Part shown: positions 25,994-34,806 of the stretch, in pieces
How positions within the stretch are numbered: the first letter of the stretch is position 1
How the letters are laid out: every line of letters begins with the position of its first letter
DNA from: Piscicoccus intestinalis NBRC 104926
Lineage (GTDB): Bacteria > Actinomycetota > Actinomycetes > Actinomycetales > Dermatophilaceae
Direction: 5' to 3'
NCBI RefSeq assembly: GCF_001515525.1
Contig: NZ_BCNQ01000028.1
Coordinates: 1-41,043, forward strand
DNA: 41,043 nt
The notes under the pieces: model-generated
Seen by the model: only the letters and a program-made list of their open reading frames with translations
What the model was told of the DNA's origin: nothing
Databases searched by the model: none
Program-made: the position numbers and the translations under genes

Positions 25994-28900
25994 CGCGCCG
26001 AGCCCGCGGCCGCACGAACGGGAACGTCAGCACCTGGCGGATCATCGTGCCGGTCAGCACCATGACGAGCCGATCGACGCCGATGCCGAGGCCGCCCGTC
26101 GGCGGCATGCCCGTCTCCAGGGCCCGCAGGAAGTCCTCGTCGACCTCCATCGCCTCCACGTCGCCCGCCGCGGCCTTCAGCGACTGCTCGGTGAGCCGGC
26201 GGCGCTGCTCGAGCGGGTCGTTGAGCTCGCTGTAGGCGGTGCCCAACTCCATCCCGCCGACGACGAGATCCCAGCGTTCGGCCAGCTGCGGGTCGCGGCG
26301 GTGCCCGCCCGCCAGCGGCGAGGTCTCGACCGGGAAGTCGACGTAGAAGGTCGGGTAGACGGTGGTCGGCTCGACCAGTTCGGCGTACAGCTCCTCGACG
26401 ATGGCCCCCGGCCCCATCTGCGGCCCGATCGGGACCTCGAACTCGCGGGCCAGAGCGAGCAGTTTCTCGATGTCGTCGTCCAGGCGCACCGGGCGCCCCA
26501 CCGCCGCGCTGACCGCGTCGAGCACGGTGACGACCGGCCAGTCTCCGGAGATGTCGACGAGGCGGGGCTCGACGTCGTCGGCGACGGCGACCCGCTGACC
26601 GCCCGCCGCCGCCTCGCGCAGGTTTTCGGGCAGCCGCAGCGGCAGCACCGGCTCCCCGTGCACCCCGGTCGCGGCCTCCTGCACGAGCCGCTGCGTGAGC
26701 AACCGCATCGTCGTGTAGTCGCCGTACGGCTGGTAGGCCTCCAGCGAGGTGAACTCCGGGTTGTGAGTGGCGTCGGCGCCCTCGTTGCGAAAGTTGCGGC
26801 CGATCTCGTACAGCGGCCCCAGGCCGGCGACGACGAGCCGCTTGAGATACAGCTCCGGCGCGATGCGCAGCGAGAGGTCGACCCCGTAGGCGTTGATGAA
26901 CGTCGTGAACGGGCGGGCCGAGGCGCCCCCGTGCACGGTGTGCAGGATCGGCGTCTCGACCTCGGTGTAGCCCGCGTCGTCGAGGGTGCGGCGCAGGGAG
27001 GTGACGACCGCGCTGCGCAGCCGCAGCAGCCGGGCGCCCTCGGGGTGCACGAGCAGGTCGGTGGAGCGCTGCCGCAGCCGCAGGTCGGCGTCCGTGAACG
27101 CGCCGTACGGCACCGGGTGCAGCGCCTTGGCCAGCACCCGCCAGTCGCCCACGAGCAGCGACGGCGTGCCGGTGCGGCTGGAGCCGGGCCGGGCGTCGAC
27201 GCACACGATGTCACCGAGGTCGACGAGCCGGGTGAAGTCGCGCAGCCGCTGCCGCCCGAGGGCGTCGCGTCCCAGGACGAGCTGCACCTGCCGCTGACCC
27301 TGCACGAGGCGCACGAAGACGACGCCGCCGTGGTCGCGCACCGCCCGCACCCGGCCGGTGACCGTCAGCGCCGGCGCCGGCTCCTGCTCCCACAGCCCGG
27401 CGGCCAGGTCGCCGACCTCGATGGTGTCGACGGAGCCGGAGACGTACGGCCGCCTAGGGAGCTTCGACAACTCCTCCAGGTGCCCCAGGCGCACGCGGGT
27501 CTGGTCGCCACGCGCCGGCGCCAGGGCGTCGACGTCGACCGGCTCGGCGCGCGCGAGCTCGCGCACCTGGGCGAGGTGCGCCGCGTCGAGCATCGGGGTG
27601 CGACGGCGCAGACCGGGCCTCGGCAGGAACCCCTCGGCCATCCCGCAAGCGACCGCCACCTGCGGGATCGAGACCCGGCTGTCGACGCACAGGTAGCGCG
27701 GCACCCAGGTCGGCTCGAACTTCTGGTTGCTGCGGTAGAGCCGCTCCAGCTGGAAGAAGCGGTCGAACACCCCGAGCACCGAGGAGTTGAACCTGGTGAG
27801 CACGCCGGCGCCCAGGCGCTCGGCGTCGGCGAACACGCCGCGCAGAAACGCGAAGTTCAGCGACACCCGGCGCACCCCGATGTCGCCGGCGCGCGTCATG
27901 AGTTCGGAGACCAGCAGCTCGTTGGTGCCGTTCGGAGCCTTCGGCGAGCGCCGCATGAGATCCAGCGACAACCCGCGCGCGCCCCACGGCACGAAGCTGA
28001 GCAGCCCGACCAGCTGCCCGTCGGGCTCGTGCGCGGTGACCAGCACCGTCTTCCAGTCGGCGGGATCGCCGTGGCGGTCGAGCGCCATCGAGAAGCCGCG
28101 CTCGGTGTCGCCGACGCGCCATTGCTCGGCGGCGCGCATGATCTCGGCCAGCTCCGGACGCGGCACCTCGTCCTGGCGGCGCAGTCGCACCTCCACGCCG
28201 GCGTGCCGGGCGCGCTCGCAGGCCCGCCGCACATCGGTCATCGAGACGTTGTTGATGCGGTAGCGGTCGGGTTCGAGGATCGCCTCGTCGCCGAGGGCCA
28301 GCACGTCGAAGTCGAGCGCGGCGTAGGCGCGCGCGGCGTCCTCACCGGCTCCGAGCACCGCGGGGATCCAGCCGTAGTGGCGCGCCTCGGCCTTCCACGC
28401 GGCGATGGCCTGGCCCCACGCGTCCGGGTCGCCGACCGGGTCACCGGAGGCCAACGACACGCCGGCCACCACGTCGTAGCAGACCGCCGCCCGCCCGTCG
28501 TCGCTGAACACCGACGCCTTGTCGCGGCGGGTCGAGAAGTAGCCCAGGGAGTCGAGGTCGCCGTGCTCCGCGAGGAGCCGGCGCACCGCGACCTCACGAT
28601 CAGCCGTCCACTGCGTCGGATTGTCGGCCGACCGCGTGAACAGGAAGGCACCGAGCAGCAGCCCCAACGCCAGCACGGCCGAGGGCACCTGCAGGATCCA
28701 GGCGTCGATGTGCACCCCGTGCGTCTGCGGCGGCCCGCCGAAGCCGAGCAACCGCGCGAAGACCGCGCGCACGAACAGCAGCGTCGGCTGCTGCGGCATG
28801 GCGAACCGCAGCGACACCCAGGCCACGAGCACCGCCAACCCCGCGCCGGCGGCGATACAGCCGACGAGCACCGTCCACGAACCGCGGCGCAGCCGGCCGG

Positions 28901-29378
28901 GGAACGAGGCGCGGGCCCACCAGCACCCCGCGAGCATCAGCACCCCCGGCACGCTGGCGAGGATGTCGATGCCGAGGCCGGAGATGAAGTGCCACGACCA
29001 GAAGTCGAGGGCCTCGGGAAAGTCCTCGGGGAAGACCGCGATGGCGGTCACCGCGGCCACGGCCGCCAGCAGCGCCAGCACCTGGAAGATCGCCACGACG
29101 ACCAGGCCGGCCCGTTTGCGCCCCACGAGCAGCCGAGCCATCAACGCCAACAACACGATCGACACCGGCGAGCCGGAGACGGGCACGTTCAGGAACGTGA
29201 AGAACAGCTCGAACCAGGTCATCCGCACCGGGCCGCGGTGAAACATCGCCCACAGCACCAGCGAAGCCAGGATGCCCAGCACGTGCAGCCAGATGAGGCC
29301 GCGCGCGAACAGTTCCTGGCGCGCGGTCGGGCGCGCGTCACGAGCCAGCGCATGGGCGCCCCTGGCCACCCCAGCCAT
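25989..29378 (-). CDS. lysX: Bifunctional lysyl-tRNA synthetase / phosphatidylglycerol lysyltransferase LysX
   Basis: The 1129-residue protein joins an N-terminal membrane domain (about 25-245, several hydrophobic segments), an MprF-like lysyltransferase domain (about 260-580; LGYFSTRRDKASVFSDDG, LSFVPWGARGLSLDLMRR), an OB fold (about 645-745) and a class II LysRS core (about 760-1129) with motif 2 YEIGRNFRNEG and motif 3 GGLGIGVDRL. LysX charges tRNA with lysine and moves lysine onto phosphatidylglycerol, lowering surface charge and protecting against cationic peptides. GGGGAG precedes the ATG. It stands where lysS is expected near lsr2 and clpC; no separate lysS is in the window. Confidence 0.95.
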   Translation of the reverse strand: MAGVARGAHALARDARPTARQELFARGLIWLHVLGILASLVLWAMFHRGPVRMTWFELFFTFLNVPVSGSPVSIVLLALMARLLVGRKRAGLVVVAIFQVLALLAAVAAVTAIAVFPEDFPEALDFWSWHFISGLGIDILASVPGVLMLAGCWWARASFPGRLRRGSWTVLVGCIAAGAGLAVLVAWVSLRFAMPQQPTLLFVRAVFARLLGFGGPPQTHGVHIDAWILQVPSAVLALGLLLGAFLFTRSADNPTQWTADREVAVRRLLAEHGDLDSLGYFSTRRDKASVFSDDGRAAVCYDVVAGVSLASGDPVGDPDAWGQAIAAWKAEARHYGWIPAVLGAGEDAARAYAALDFDVLALGDEAILEPDRYRINNVSMTDVRRACERARHAGVEVRLRRQDEVPRPELAEIMRAAEQWRVGDTERGFSMALDRHGDPADWKTVLVTAHEPDGQLVGLLSFVPWGARGLSLDLMRRSPKAPNGTNELLVSELMTRAGDIGVRRVSLNFAFLRGVFADAERLGAGVLTRFNSSVLGVFDRFFQLERLYRSNQKFEPTWVPRYLCVDSRVSIPQVAVACGMAEGFLPRPGLRRRTPMLDAAHLAQVRELARAEPVDVDALAPARGDQTRVRLGHLEELSKLPRRPYVSGSVDTIEVGDLAAGLWEQEPAPALTVTGRVRAVRDHGGVVFVRLVQGQRQVQLVLGRDALGRQRLRDFTRLVDLGDIVCVDARPGSSRTGTPSLLVGDWRVLAKALHPVPYGAFTDADLRLRQRSTDLLVHPEGARLLRLRSAVVTSLRRTLDDAGYTEVETPILHTVHGGASARPFTTFINAYGVDLSLRIAPELYLKRLVVAGLGPLYEIGRNFRNEGADATHNPEFTSLEAYQPYGDYTTMRLLTQRLVQEAATGVHGEPVLPLRLPENLREAAAGGQRVAVADDVEPRLVDISGDWPVVTVLDAVSAAVGRPVRLDDDIEKLLALAREFEVPIGPQMGPGAIVEELYAELVEPTTVYPTFYVDFPVETSPLAGGHRRDPQLAERWDLVVGGMELGTAYSELNDPLEQRRRLTEQSLKAAAGDVEAMEVDEDFLRALETGMPPTGGLGIGVDRLVMVLTGTMIRQVLTFPFVRPRARRG

Positions 29379-29400
29379 CGTCCACTCCCCTGTCGACGTG

Positions 29401-29417
29401 CGGGCCGCGACGGCCCG
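29401..29417. other. Small hairpin in the lysX leader
   Basis: CGGGCCG-CGA-CGGCCCG is a perfect 7-bp stem with a 3-nt loop, about 25 nt before the lysX start. It could be a leader structure or a weak terminator for ku; nothing more can be said. Confidence 0.35.
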
Positions 29418-29548
29418 AAACTACGCCGACGCCGGGCGACCTGTCGTTCGTCCGCCCGGGCCAAACGGTCCTCTCCCCCGGCGGAAGATGTCTCGACTCA
29501 GGCTACTGCGGGCTCCGTCCCCGCCCGGCGAGCGCGGTCGGAGGGCGT

Positions 29549-30628
29549 TCAGCCCGCCTTTCGCGATCGACCGGTACCGCTCTCTTCGGCGGCGGCGTCG
29601 TCGTTCTGACCGCTGCCGGCCTTGCGACCCTTGCCGGCGGACTTGGCGCTCTTGGCGGTTCCCTTCCCGCAGCCCTTGGCGGAGGCCTTCGCACCGGCCT
29701 GGCCCGAGCCCTTGGTCGAGCCCCCGCCCGAGCCCTTGGTCGAGCCCTTGGCAGAGCCTTTGCCCGACGTCTTGCCGTCCGTGGCCTCGCCCTCATCGCC
29801 CTCGTCGCCCTTGTCGGCTTCGTCGGCCTGGCCCGCCTCGCTCGATCCGCCGCGGGAGGCCTTGGCGCGCTCGACGGACTGCTGCAGCGCCGCGAGCAGG
29901 TCGACGACCTCGCCACCCTCGTCCGGCTGCTCGGGGGCCTCGACGCTCTCGCCGCCGGAGAGCTTGCTCGCGACGAGCGCGTCGACCGCCTCCTTGTAGT
30001 CGTCCTCGTAGTCCTCGGGCGTGAAGTCCCCGGCCATCGAGTCGACGAGCATCGCGGCCATGTCGGTCTCGGCCTTCTTGGGCTCCGGCACGTTGTCGAG
30101 CACCGGGAACGCGGCCTCGCGCACCTCGTCCGGCCACAGCATCGTCTGCATGACGATGACGTCGTCGCGCACCCGCAGCACCGCGGTCGTCAGCCGGGTG
30201 CGCACGGAGACGGTGACCACGGCCACCCGGTCGGAGTCGCGCAGTGCCTCGCGCAGCAGCGCGTACGGCTTGACCGCGGCCGCGTCCGGCTCCAGGTAGT
30301 AGGCCCGGTCGAGCAGGATGGGGTCGATCTCGTCGGCGGGCACGAACTTCTCGACGCTGATCTCCTTGCTGCTGCGGCTGGGCAGCGAGGCGAGGTCGTC
30401 GTCGGTGAGGATGACCATGCGCCCGTCCTCCGTCTCATAGCCCTTCGCGATGTCGCGGTAGGCCACCTCCTCGCCGTCGGACTCGGCCACCCGCCGGTAC
30501 CGGATGCGGGAGCCGTCGCTGGCGCGCACCTGACGGAACTGCAGGTCGTGGCTCTCGGTGGCGCTGTACAGCCGCACGGGCACGCTGACGAGCCCGAACG
30601 ACACCGCACCCTTCCAGATCGCCCGCAT
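29549..30628 (-). CDS. ku: Ku protein of non-homologous end joining
   Basis: Bacterial Ku forms a homodimeric ring on DNA ends and recruits LigD. The 359-residue protein starts MRAIWKGAVSFGLVSVPVRLY, the family signature, and continues with the Ku core (ISVEKFVPADEIDPILLDRAYYLEPD, LRDSDRVAVVTVSVRTR) to about 260. The last 100 residues are a Gly/Ser/Lys-rich tail (GSAKGSTKGSGGGSTKGSG) like the basic tails that hold Ku on DNA. GGAGG precedes the ATG. It is divergent from the ligD genes, with 161 nt between the two starts. Confidence 0.96.
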   Translation of the reverse strand: MRAIWKGAVSFGLVSVPVRLYSATESHDLQFRQVRASDGSRIRYRRVAESDGEEVAYRDIAKGYETEDGRMVILTDDDLASLPSRSSKEISVEKFVPADEIDPILLDRAYYLEPDAAAVKPYALLREALRDSDRVAVVTVSVRTRLTTAVLRVRDDVIVMQTMLWPDEVREAAFPVLDNVPEPKKAETDMAAMLVDSMAGDFTPEDYEDDYKEAVDALVASKLSGGESVEAPEQPDEGGEVVDLLAALQQSVERAKASRGGSSEAGQADEADKGDEGDEGEATDGKTSGKGSAKGSTKGSGGGSTKGSGQAGAKASAKGCGKGTAKSAKSAGKGRKAGSGQNDDAAAEESGTGRSRKAG

Positions 30629-30777
30629 CGCGCCCCTCCCTCGTCCTGGCTCCGCCGCCCGCCGCGCCCAGCGAAGCGGACCCCGCGGAACGCCCGCGTT
30701 CGAAGACCGAACCAGCATCGCCCACATCGTGGTCACGACGCCACCGCGGCCTGCGGGCGACGCCCGGGCCGGTGCGG

Positions 30778-30783
30778 CACTAT
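30778..30783 (+). promoter_or_regulatory. Possible -10 element for leaderless ligD transcript
   Basis: CACTAT, a weaker CANNNT form, lies 6 nt before the ATG at 30790, the same spacing as at other leaderless starts in this window. Confidence 0.25.
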
Positions 30784-30789
30784 CGAGGC

Positions 30790-31833
30790 ATGCAGGCCAT
30801 GCTCGCGACCCCGGCGCCGCGCCCGCCGACGGGTCCGCAGTGGTCGCACGAGGTGAAGTGGGACGGGATGCGCATCCTCGCCGACGTGCGCGCCGGGCGG
30901 GTGCGGCTGGCGACCCGCGCCGAGGTCGACGCGACCGCCCGGTTCCCCGAGCTGACCGGCGCCGACGCCCTGGCCACCGCCCACCCCGACGTGCTGCTCG
31001 ACGGCGAAGTCGTCAGCCTCGACGGCGGACTCCCCTCGTTCTCCCGGCTCATCGAGCGCATTCACGCCCGCGACGCGACCGCCCGGCGGCTGGCGACGGC
31101 CCGGCCGGTCACGTACCTGGTGTTCGACGTGCTGCGCCTCGACGGGCACGACCTCACCCGGATGCCGCTGCGCACCCGCCGCGGCCTGCTGGAGTCGCTG
31201 GAGCTGCCCGGCCCGCGCGTGCTCGTGCCGCCGGCCTACCCCGACGGCGAGACGCTGCTGCGCGCGACCCGCGACCAGGGCCTGGAGGGCGTCGTCAGCA
31301 AACACCTGGAGTCGGTGTACGACCCCGGCCGGCGCAGCCCGCACTGGCTGAAGGTGCCGCACCGCCCGACGATCTCGGTCGTCATCGGCGGCTGGAGACC
31401 GGAGTCGGTGCGCGGAGCCGGGCTGGGCGCCGTGCTCGTCGGCCGTCCCCACGGCCCCGCCCACCGCACCAGCGCCGACAGCGCAGCCGGCTCCGGCGGT
31501 GGCGCTGACGGTGAGGTCGGGCCGCTGCGCTTCCTCGGCCGGGTCGGCAGCGGGCTCGGGGCGGCCCAGGAAGCGCGGCTGCTGCCCCGGCTGCAGGAAC
31601 TGGCCCGACCCGACTGCCCGTTCGACCCCGCCCCGCCGGCGGCGGATCGCGCCGGCACGCACTGGGTGCATCCGCGGATCGTCGTGGACGTGCGCTCGCT
31701 GGGCACCGCCGGCTCGGACGTCTCGGGCGCCTCGGGCGCCGGGGGCGCCGGCGAGCGGCTGCGGCAACCCAGCTTCCTGGGGGTGCGCACCGACCTGACC
31801 CCCGCCGACCTGCGCGAGCTCGGCGATGCCTGA
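30790..31833 (+). CDS. ATP-dependent DNA ligase (LigD ligase module as a separate gene)
   Basis: The 347-residue protein contains the nucleotidyltransferase motifs of LigD/LigC ligases: motif I EVKWDGMR with the adenylated lysine, LLDGEVVSLDGG, YLVFDVLRLDGHDL, GLEGVVSKHLESVYDPGRRS, HWLKVP, and a C-terminal OB fold (GPLRFLGRVGSGL, HPRIVVDVR). Gly/Ala/Ser runs interrupt the OB fold. It lacks polymerase and phosphoesterase domains. The ATG at 30790 is preferred over the GTG at 30772. It overlaps the polymerase gene by 8 nt and is divergent from ku, so it is the NHEJ ligase. Confidence 0.92.
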   Translation: MQAMLATPAPRPPTGPQWSHEVKWDGMRILADVRAGRVRLATRAEVDATARFPELTGADALATAHPDVLLDGEVVSLDGGLPSFSRLIERIHARDATARRLATARPVTYLVFDVLRLDGHDLTRMPLRTRRGLLESLELPGPRVLVPPAYPDGETLLRATRDQGLEGVVSKHLESVYDPGRRSPHWLKVPHRPTISVVIGGWRPESVRGAGLGAVLVGRPHGPAHRTSADSAAGSGGGADGEVGPLRFLGRVGSGLGAAQEARLLPRLQELARPDCPFDPAPPAADRAGTHWVHPRIVVDVRSLGTAGSDVSGASGAGGAGERLRQPSFLGVRTDLTPADLRELGDA

Positions 31834-32797
31834 CCAGCACCGCACGACCGTGCAGGTCGACGGGCACCGTCTCGCGCTGACGAACCTCGACAAGGTGCTC
31901 TACCCCGGCTCCGGCACGACGAAGGCCGAGGTCATGCAGTACCTCATGGCGGTGGCGCCCGCGCTGCTGCCGCAGCTGCGGGACCGGCCGTTGACGCGGG
32001 TGCGCTGGCCGCACGGCACCGGGGATCAGTCGTTCTTCGAGAAGAACCTGCCCGCGGGGAGTCCCCGCTGGGTGCGCCGGGTGGAGCTGGCGCACTCCTC
32101 GCGCCGCTCCGGCGACGAACTCGTCGGTACCCGCCCCGGTGGCTCGGGGCGGGCGAGCGGCTCGGGCTCCCGGGGCGGCGAGAGCATCGCCTACCCGCTG
32201 GTCGACGACGTCGCCGGCCTGGTGTGGCTGGCCAATCTGTCGGCACTGGAACTGCATGTGCACCAGTGGCGAGTCGACGCGGCGGGCCGGCCGCGGGTAC
32301 CCGACCGGCTCGTCATCGACCTCGACCCGGGAGCGCCCGCCGGCCTCGCCGAGTGCTCTCGGGTCGCGCTGCTCGTGCGGGACGCGCTCGCGGGCGTGCT
32401 GCCCGCCACGCCGGTGCCGGTGACGAGCGGCAATAAAGGCATGCAGATCTACGTGCCGACGCCGCACCTGCACGAACTCGACTCAACTCGGGCGCTGGCG
32501 CAGGGTCTCGCGGAAACGCTGGCCGCGCAACACCCCGATCTCGTCGTCGCGCGAATGACGAAGGCCCTGCGTCCCGGCAAGGTTTTCCTCGACTGGAGCC
32601 AGAACACGCGGGCCAAGACGACGATCTGCCCCTATTCGCTGCGCGGGCGCAGCGGGATTCCCACCGTCGCCGCTCCGCGCACGTGGGCCGAGATCGAGGC
32701 CGCCGCCAGCACGGAGGCCGATGTGCTGCATCAGCTGGGACCGCGAGAAGTGTTGTCGCGGTTGAAAATCGACGGGGACCTCATGGCCGGGGTGTGA
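31826..32797 (+). CDS. NHEJ polymerase/primase (LigD polymerase module as a separate gene)
   Basis: The 323-residue protein is an archaeo-eukaryotic primase-type polymerase that fills gaps at broken ends. Typical segments are LTNLDKVLYPGSGTTKAEVM, QSFFEKNLPAG, LVWLANLSALELHVHQWR, the metal-binding DLDPG (catalytic DXD), TSGNKGMQIYVP and VFLDWSQNTRAKTTICPYSLRGR. A Gly/Ser/Arg insertion lies at about residues 100-115. The start overlaps the ligase stop by 8 nt. A strong terminator follows. Confidence 0.93.
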   Translation: MPDQHRTTVQVDGHRLALTNLDKVLYPGSGTTKAEVMQYLMAVAPALLPQLRDRPLTRVRWPHGTGDQSFFEKNLPAGSPRWVRRVELAHSSRRSGDELVGTRPGGSGRASGSGSRGGESIAYPLVDDVAGLVWLANLSALELHVHQWRVDAAGRPRVPDRLVIDLDPGAPAGLAECSRVALLVRDALAGVLPATPVPVTSGNKGMQIYVPTPHLHELDSTRALAQGLAETLAAQHPDLVVARMTKALRPGKVFLDWSQNTRAKTTICPYSLRGRSGIPTVAAPRTWAEIEAAASTEADVLHQLGPREVLSRLKIDGDLMAGV

Positions 32798-32857
32798 ATA
32801 CCCCGGTTATCCACACGCGAGTTTTCGGATCCTGCTCAGGCGCATTGAAAGCGCGAC

Positions 32858-32892
32858 GAGAGGGCCGCACCGCGCGGCGGTGCGGCCCTCTC
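32858..32892. terminator. Bidirectional terminator between the NHEJ polymerase gene and lsr2
   Basis: Perfect 16-bp arms GAGAGGGCCGCACCGC and GCGGTGCGGCCCTCTC enclose GCG. A T-run is lacking, but the stem is very stable and the flanking genes converge. Confidence 0.8.
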
Positions 32893-32912
32893 GTTCGATG
32901 CGTTCGCCTAGT

Positions 32913-33242
32913 TCAGCTGTTGGCCTTGTCGTAGGCGTCCTGCAACTCACCGGAAACCCGGCCGCGGTCGCTCACCTTGAAGCCGTTCTGGCGGCCCCAC
33001 TCGCGAATCGCGTTGAGGTCCTGGCGGCGACCCGAGGCGGCCGCGCGCCGGCCGGTGGCCCGGCGCCCACCGGCACGGCGGGCGTGACCGGTCCACTCAC
33101 CGAAAGTATCGCGCAGCTTGGCGGCATTCGACTTCGACAAGTCGATCTCGTACGAGACACCGTCCAATCCGAACGAAATGGTCTCGTCGGCAACTCCACC
33201 GTCGAGGTCGTCGACCAGGAGCACCTGCACCCGCTGAGCCAT
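32913..33242 (-). CDS. lsr2: Lsr2 nucleoid-associated xenogeneic silencer
   Basis: The 109-residue protein has the N-terminal dimerisation part (MAQRVQVLLVDDLDGGVADE, GVSYEIDLSKSNAAKLRD) and a C-terminal DNA-binding part with the RGR hook in NGFKVSDRGRVSGELQDAY, which reads the minor groove of AT-rich DNA. The linker is rich in Arg, Gly and Ala. GGAG lies 7 nt before the ATG. It keeps the conserved position near clpC, but NHEJ genes and lysX lie between. Confidence 0.97.
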   Translation of the reverse strand: MAQRVQVLLVDDLDGGVADETISFGLDGVSYEIDLSKSNAAKLRDTFGEWTGHARRAGGRRATGRRAAASGRRQDLNAIREWGRQNGFKVSDRGRVSGELQDAYDKANS

Positions 33243-33313
33243 CTCACACTCCGTCTGTCATCGAGCACGTTTACTGGCGTCGCAATTAGCCGTCGACGCC
33301 GTCTGACTCCCCC

Positions 33314-33341
33314 AGAGTAGTCGATAATTCCGCGTCGACAA
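33314..33341 (-). promoter_or_regulatory. Putative lsr2 promoter
   Basis: TTGTCG (33336-33341) and TACTCT (33314-33319) are 16 nt apart on the minus strand, giving a leader of about 65 nt. The surrounding stretch is the most AT-rich intergenic DNA in this window, so Lsr2 itself might bind here. Confidence 0.4.
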
Positions 33342-33396
33342 AAGCGACCACGAGTGAGAATTCGGCAAGGATCCGGTCGGCGCCCGGCTAATGCGG

Positions 33397-33594
33397 TCAG
33401 CGGGCCGAGTCGCGCCGCTGTTCGGCGATCGAATCCAAACGCTGCTCGCGGGCATCCTGCTCGGCATCCCAGCGGGAATGCGCCAGCCGTTCATTACGGT
33501 CGGACTCGATGATCGCCCGCATGATCTTGTAGAACAAGAAGCCGATGCCGATCGAGGGCACTAAGCCGGCGACAATCTGCCAGAGCTGGTCCAC
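33397..33594 (-). CDS. Small membrane protein with charged C-terminal helix
   Basis: The 65-residue protein has one membrane segment (about 5-27; LWQIVAGLVPSIGIGFLFYK) and then a long, highly charged, probably coiled-coil stretch (NERLAHSRWDAEQDAREQR). Similar small proteins next to lsr2 occur in other Micrococcales as I recall, without known function. The GTG at 33594 has GGAGGA 5 nt upstream. Confidence 0.8.
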   Translation of the reverse strand: MDQLWQIVAGLVPSIGIGFLFYKIMRAIIESDRNERLAHSRWDAEQDAREQRLDSIAEQRRDSAR

Positions 33595-33722
33595 TGTCTT
33601 CCTCCACTTCTGCGGCGGCGCGGCGCCCCGGCCGGATGGATTTCGTGCTCATCCACGAACCCTCCGATGTGGCGGACGCGCCTTGGCTCAGGCTATGCCC
33701 TGCCCGGTGCCCCGGGCCGCAG

Positions 33723-33740
33723 GGGTGCCGGACCGCACCC
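33723..33740. terminator. Weak hairpin after the DUF2520 gene
   Basis: GGGTGC-CGGACC-GCACCC, a perfect 6-bp stem, lies about 10 nt beyond the stop at 33749. No T-run follows. Confidence 0.35.
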
Positions 33741-33748
33741 TGGTCGGC

Positions 33749-34648
33749 TCACTTCGGCCCGGTCGGCGGGGAGGTGAGCACGTCGAAGAGCTCGTCGAGC
33801 GCCGGAATCGGCAGCAGCCCCGCGGCGATCGCCCGGGAGGCCGCGGCCCTGGCCATCGCGAGGTGCACCGCGCGGGAGTCGGGGGCGCTCTCATGCAGCG
33901 TGTCGAGGTCGGCGCGCAGGGCGTCGAGGTCGGAGAGCGCGGCCACGCGGCTCGTGTCGTCACCCTCGCGCAGGGCGCCCTCCAGCGCGGTGAGCATGAG
34001 CGTGGCCAGCAGGCGACGGCCTCCGGGAATCTCGGCGTCGGCCAGCAGGTCGGCGGCCTGTTCCACGACCACCGACAGATGGTCGACCGCGTGTGAGACG
34101 GAGGCGGCGTAGCGGGCCCGGGCGGATTCCTCGACCCACACCGGCTCGCCGCCGAGCTCGATGGCCAGCGCCTCGCCGATGGGCCGCAGCGCGGGGGCGC
34201 AGGTCACGCCGAAGCAGGCGTCCGGCAGGCGCTCCAGGTCGACGGGGTTGCCGGAGAATCGCATCGCCGGGTGCAGGGCGATCGGCAGCACGTGTCGTTC
34301 CAGCGCCGGCTCCAGCACCTGCGGCCCGTAGCGCGGGCTCGTGTGCACGACGATCTGGCCGGCCTGCCAGCTGCGCAGTTCGGTCAGCCCCACGACGAGA
34401 TCGACGAGCGCGGCGCCGGGAACAGCCAGCACCAGCAGCTCCGCGCGGGAGACGACCTGCTCGACATCGAGCAACGGCACCCCGGGCAGGAGGATCCGGG
34501 CGCGGCGCCGGGAGGCGTCGGACACCCCGCTGGCCGCGACCACCCGATGCCCGGCAGCCTGCAGCGCCGCTCCGAGGACCGCGCCCACGCGGCCCGCAGA
34601 GACGATGCCGACGTCGAGACGCGCCGGCCGGGTCGGCCGTTGCTGCAT
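33749..34648 (-). CDS. Rossmann-like / DUF2520 domain oxidoreductase-like protein
   Basis: The 299-residue protein pairs an N-terminal Rossmann-like NAD(P) domain (LDVGIVSAGRVGAVLGAAL, LLVLAVPGAALVDLV) with the helical DUF2520 domain (about 150-280; LHPAMRFSGNPVDLERLPDA, SHAVDHLSVVVEQAADLL). It resembles ketopantoate or F420-type reductases in build. It normally precedes panC, and a role in pantothenate synthesis has been suggested from that; here panC does not follow. TAACGT ends 6 nt before the ATG, so the mRNA is probably leaderless. Confidence 0.88.
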   Translation of the reverse strand: MQQRPTRPARLDVGIVSAGRVGAVLGAALQAAGHRVVAASGVSDASRRRARILLPGVPLLDVEQVVSRAELLVLAVPGAALVDLVVGLTELRSWQAGQIVVHTSPRYGPQVLEPALERHVLPIALHPAMRFSGNPVDLERLPDACFGVTCAPALRPIGEALAIELGGEPVWVEESARARYAASVSHAVDHLSVVVEQAADLLADAEIPGGRRLLATLMLTALEGALREGDDTSRVAALSDLDALRADLDTLHESAPDSRAVHLAMARAAASRAIAAGLLPIPALDELFDVLTSPPTGPK

Positions 34649-34654
34649 ACCCCG

Positions 34655-34660
34655 ACGTTA
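34655..34660 (-). promoter_or_regulatory. -10 element for leaderless DUF2520 transcript
   Basis: TAACGT on the minus strand, then 6 nt, then the ATG at 34648. It would uncouple this gene from the fol operon upstream. Confidence 0.45.
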
Positions 34661-34806
34661 CCCAGGCGCCCACGGAACGACACCTCCGCGCACCGGCCGA
34701 AGCGCGGCCAGCGCCCGATCGAGTAGCGGAATCGACTCCGGCTCGGGCGGATTCGCGGTGCTCGAGCGCGCTGCTCGACCGCGCTGCGACGGGGTCGGCG
34801 CGGCGC

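Noticed and set aside
25782-29609. A 1275-codon plus-strand open frame opposite lysX
   Set aside because: His/Arg/Gln-rich shadow of lysX with no domain; the minus strand carries all class II synthetase motifs.
30698-30712. GTTCG-AAGAC-CGAAC between ku and ligD considered as a LexA box
   Set aside because: The arms are in the wrong orientation: the Gram-positive SOS box is GAAC-N4-GTTC, and here GTTC precedes GAAC.
33595-33748. Search for a panC or panD remnant next to the DUF2520 gene
   Set aside because: No fragment of either protein is recognisable in any frame; only a weak hairpin and the ribosome binding site of the small membrane gene are seen.
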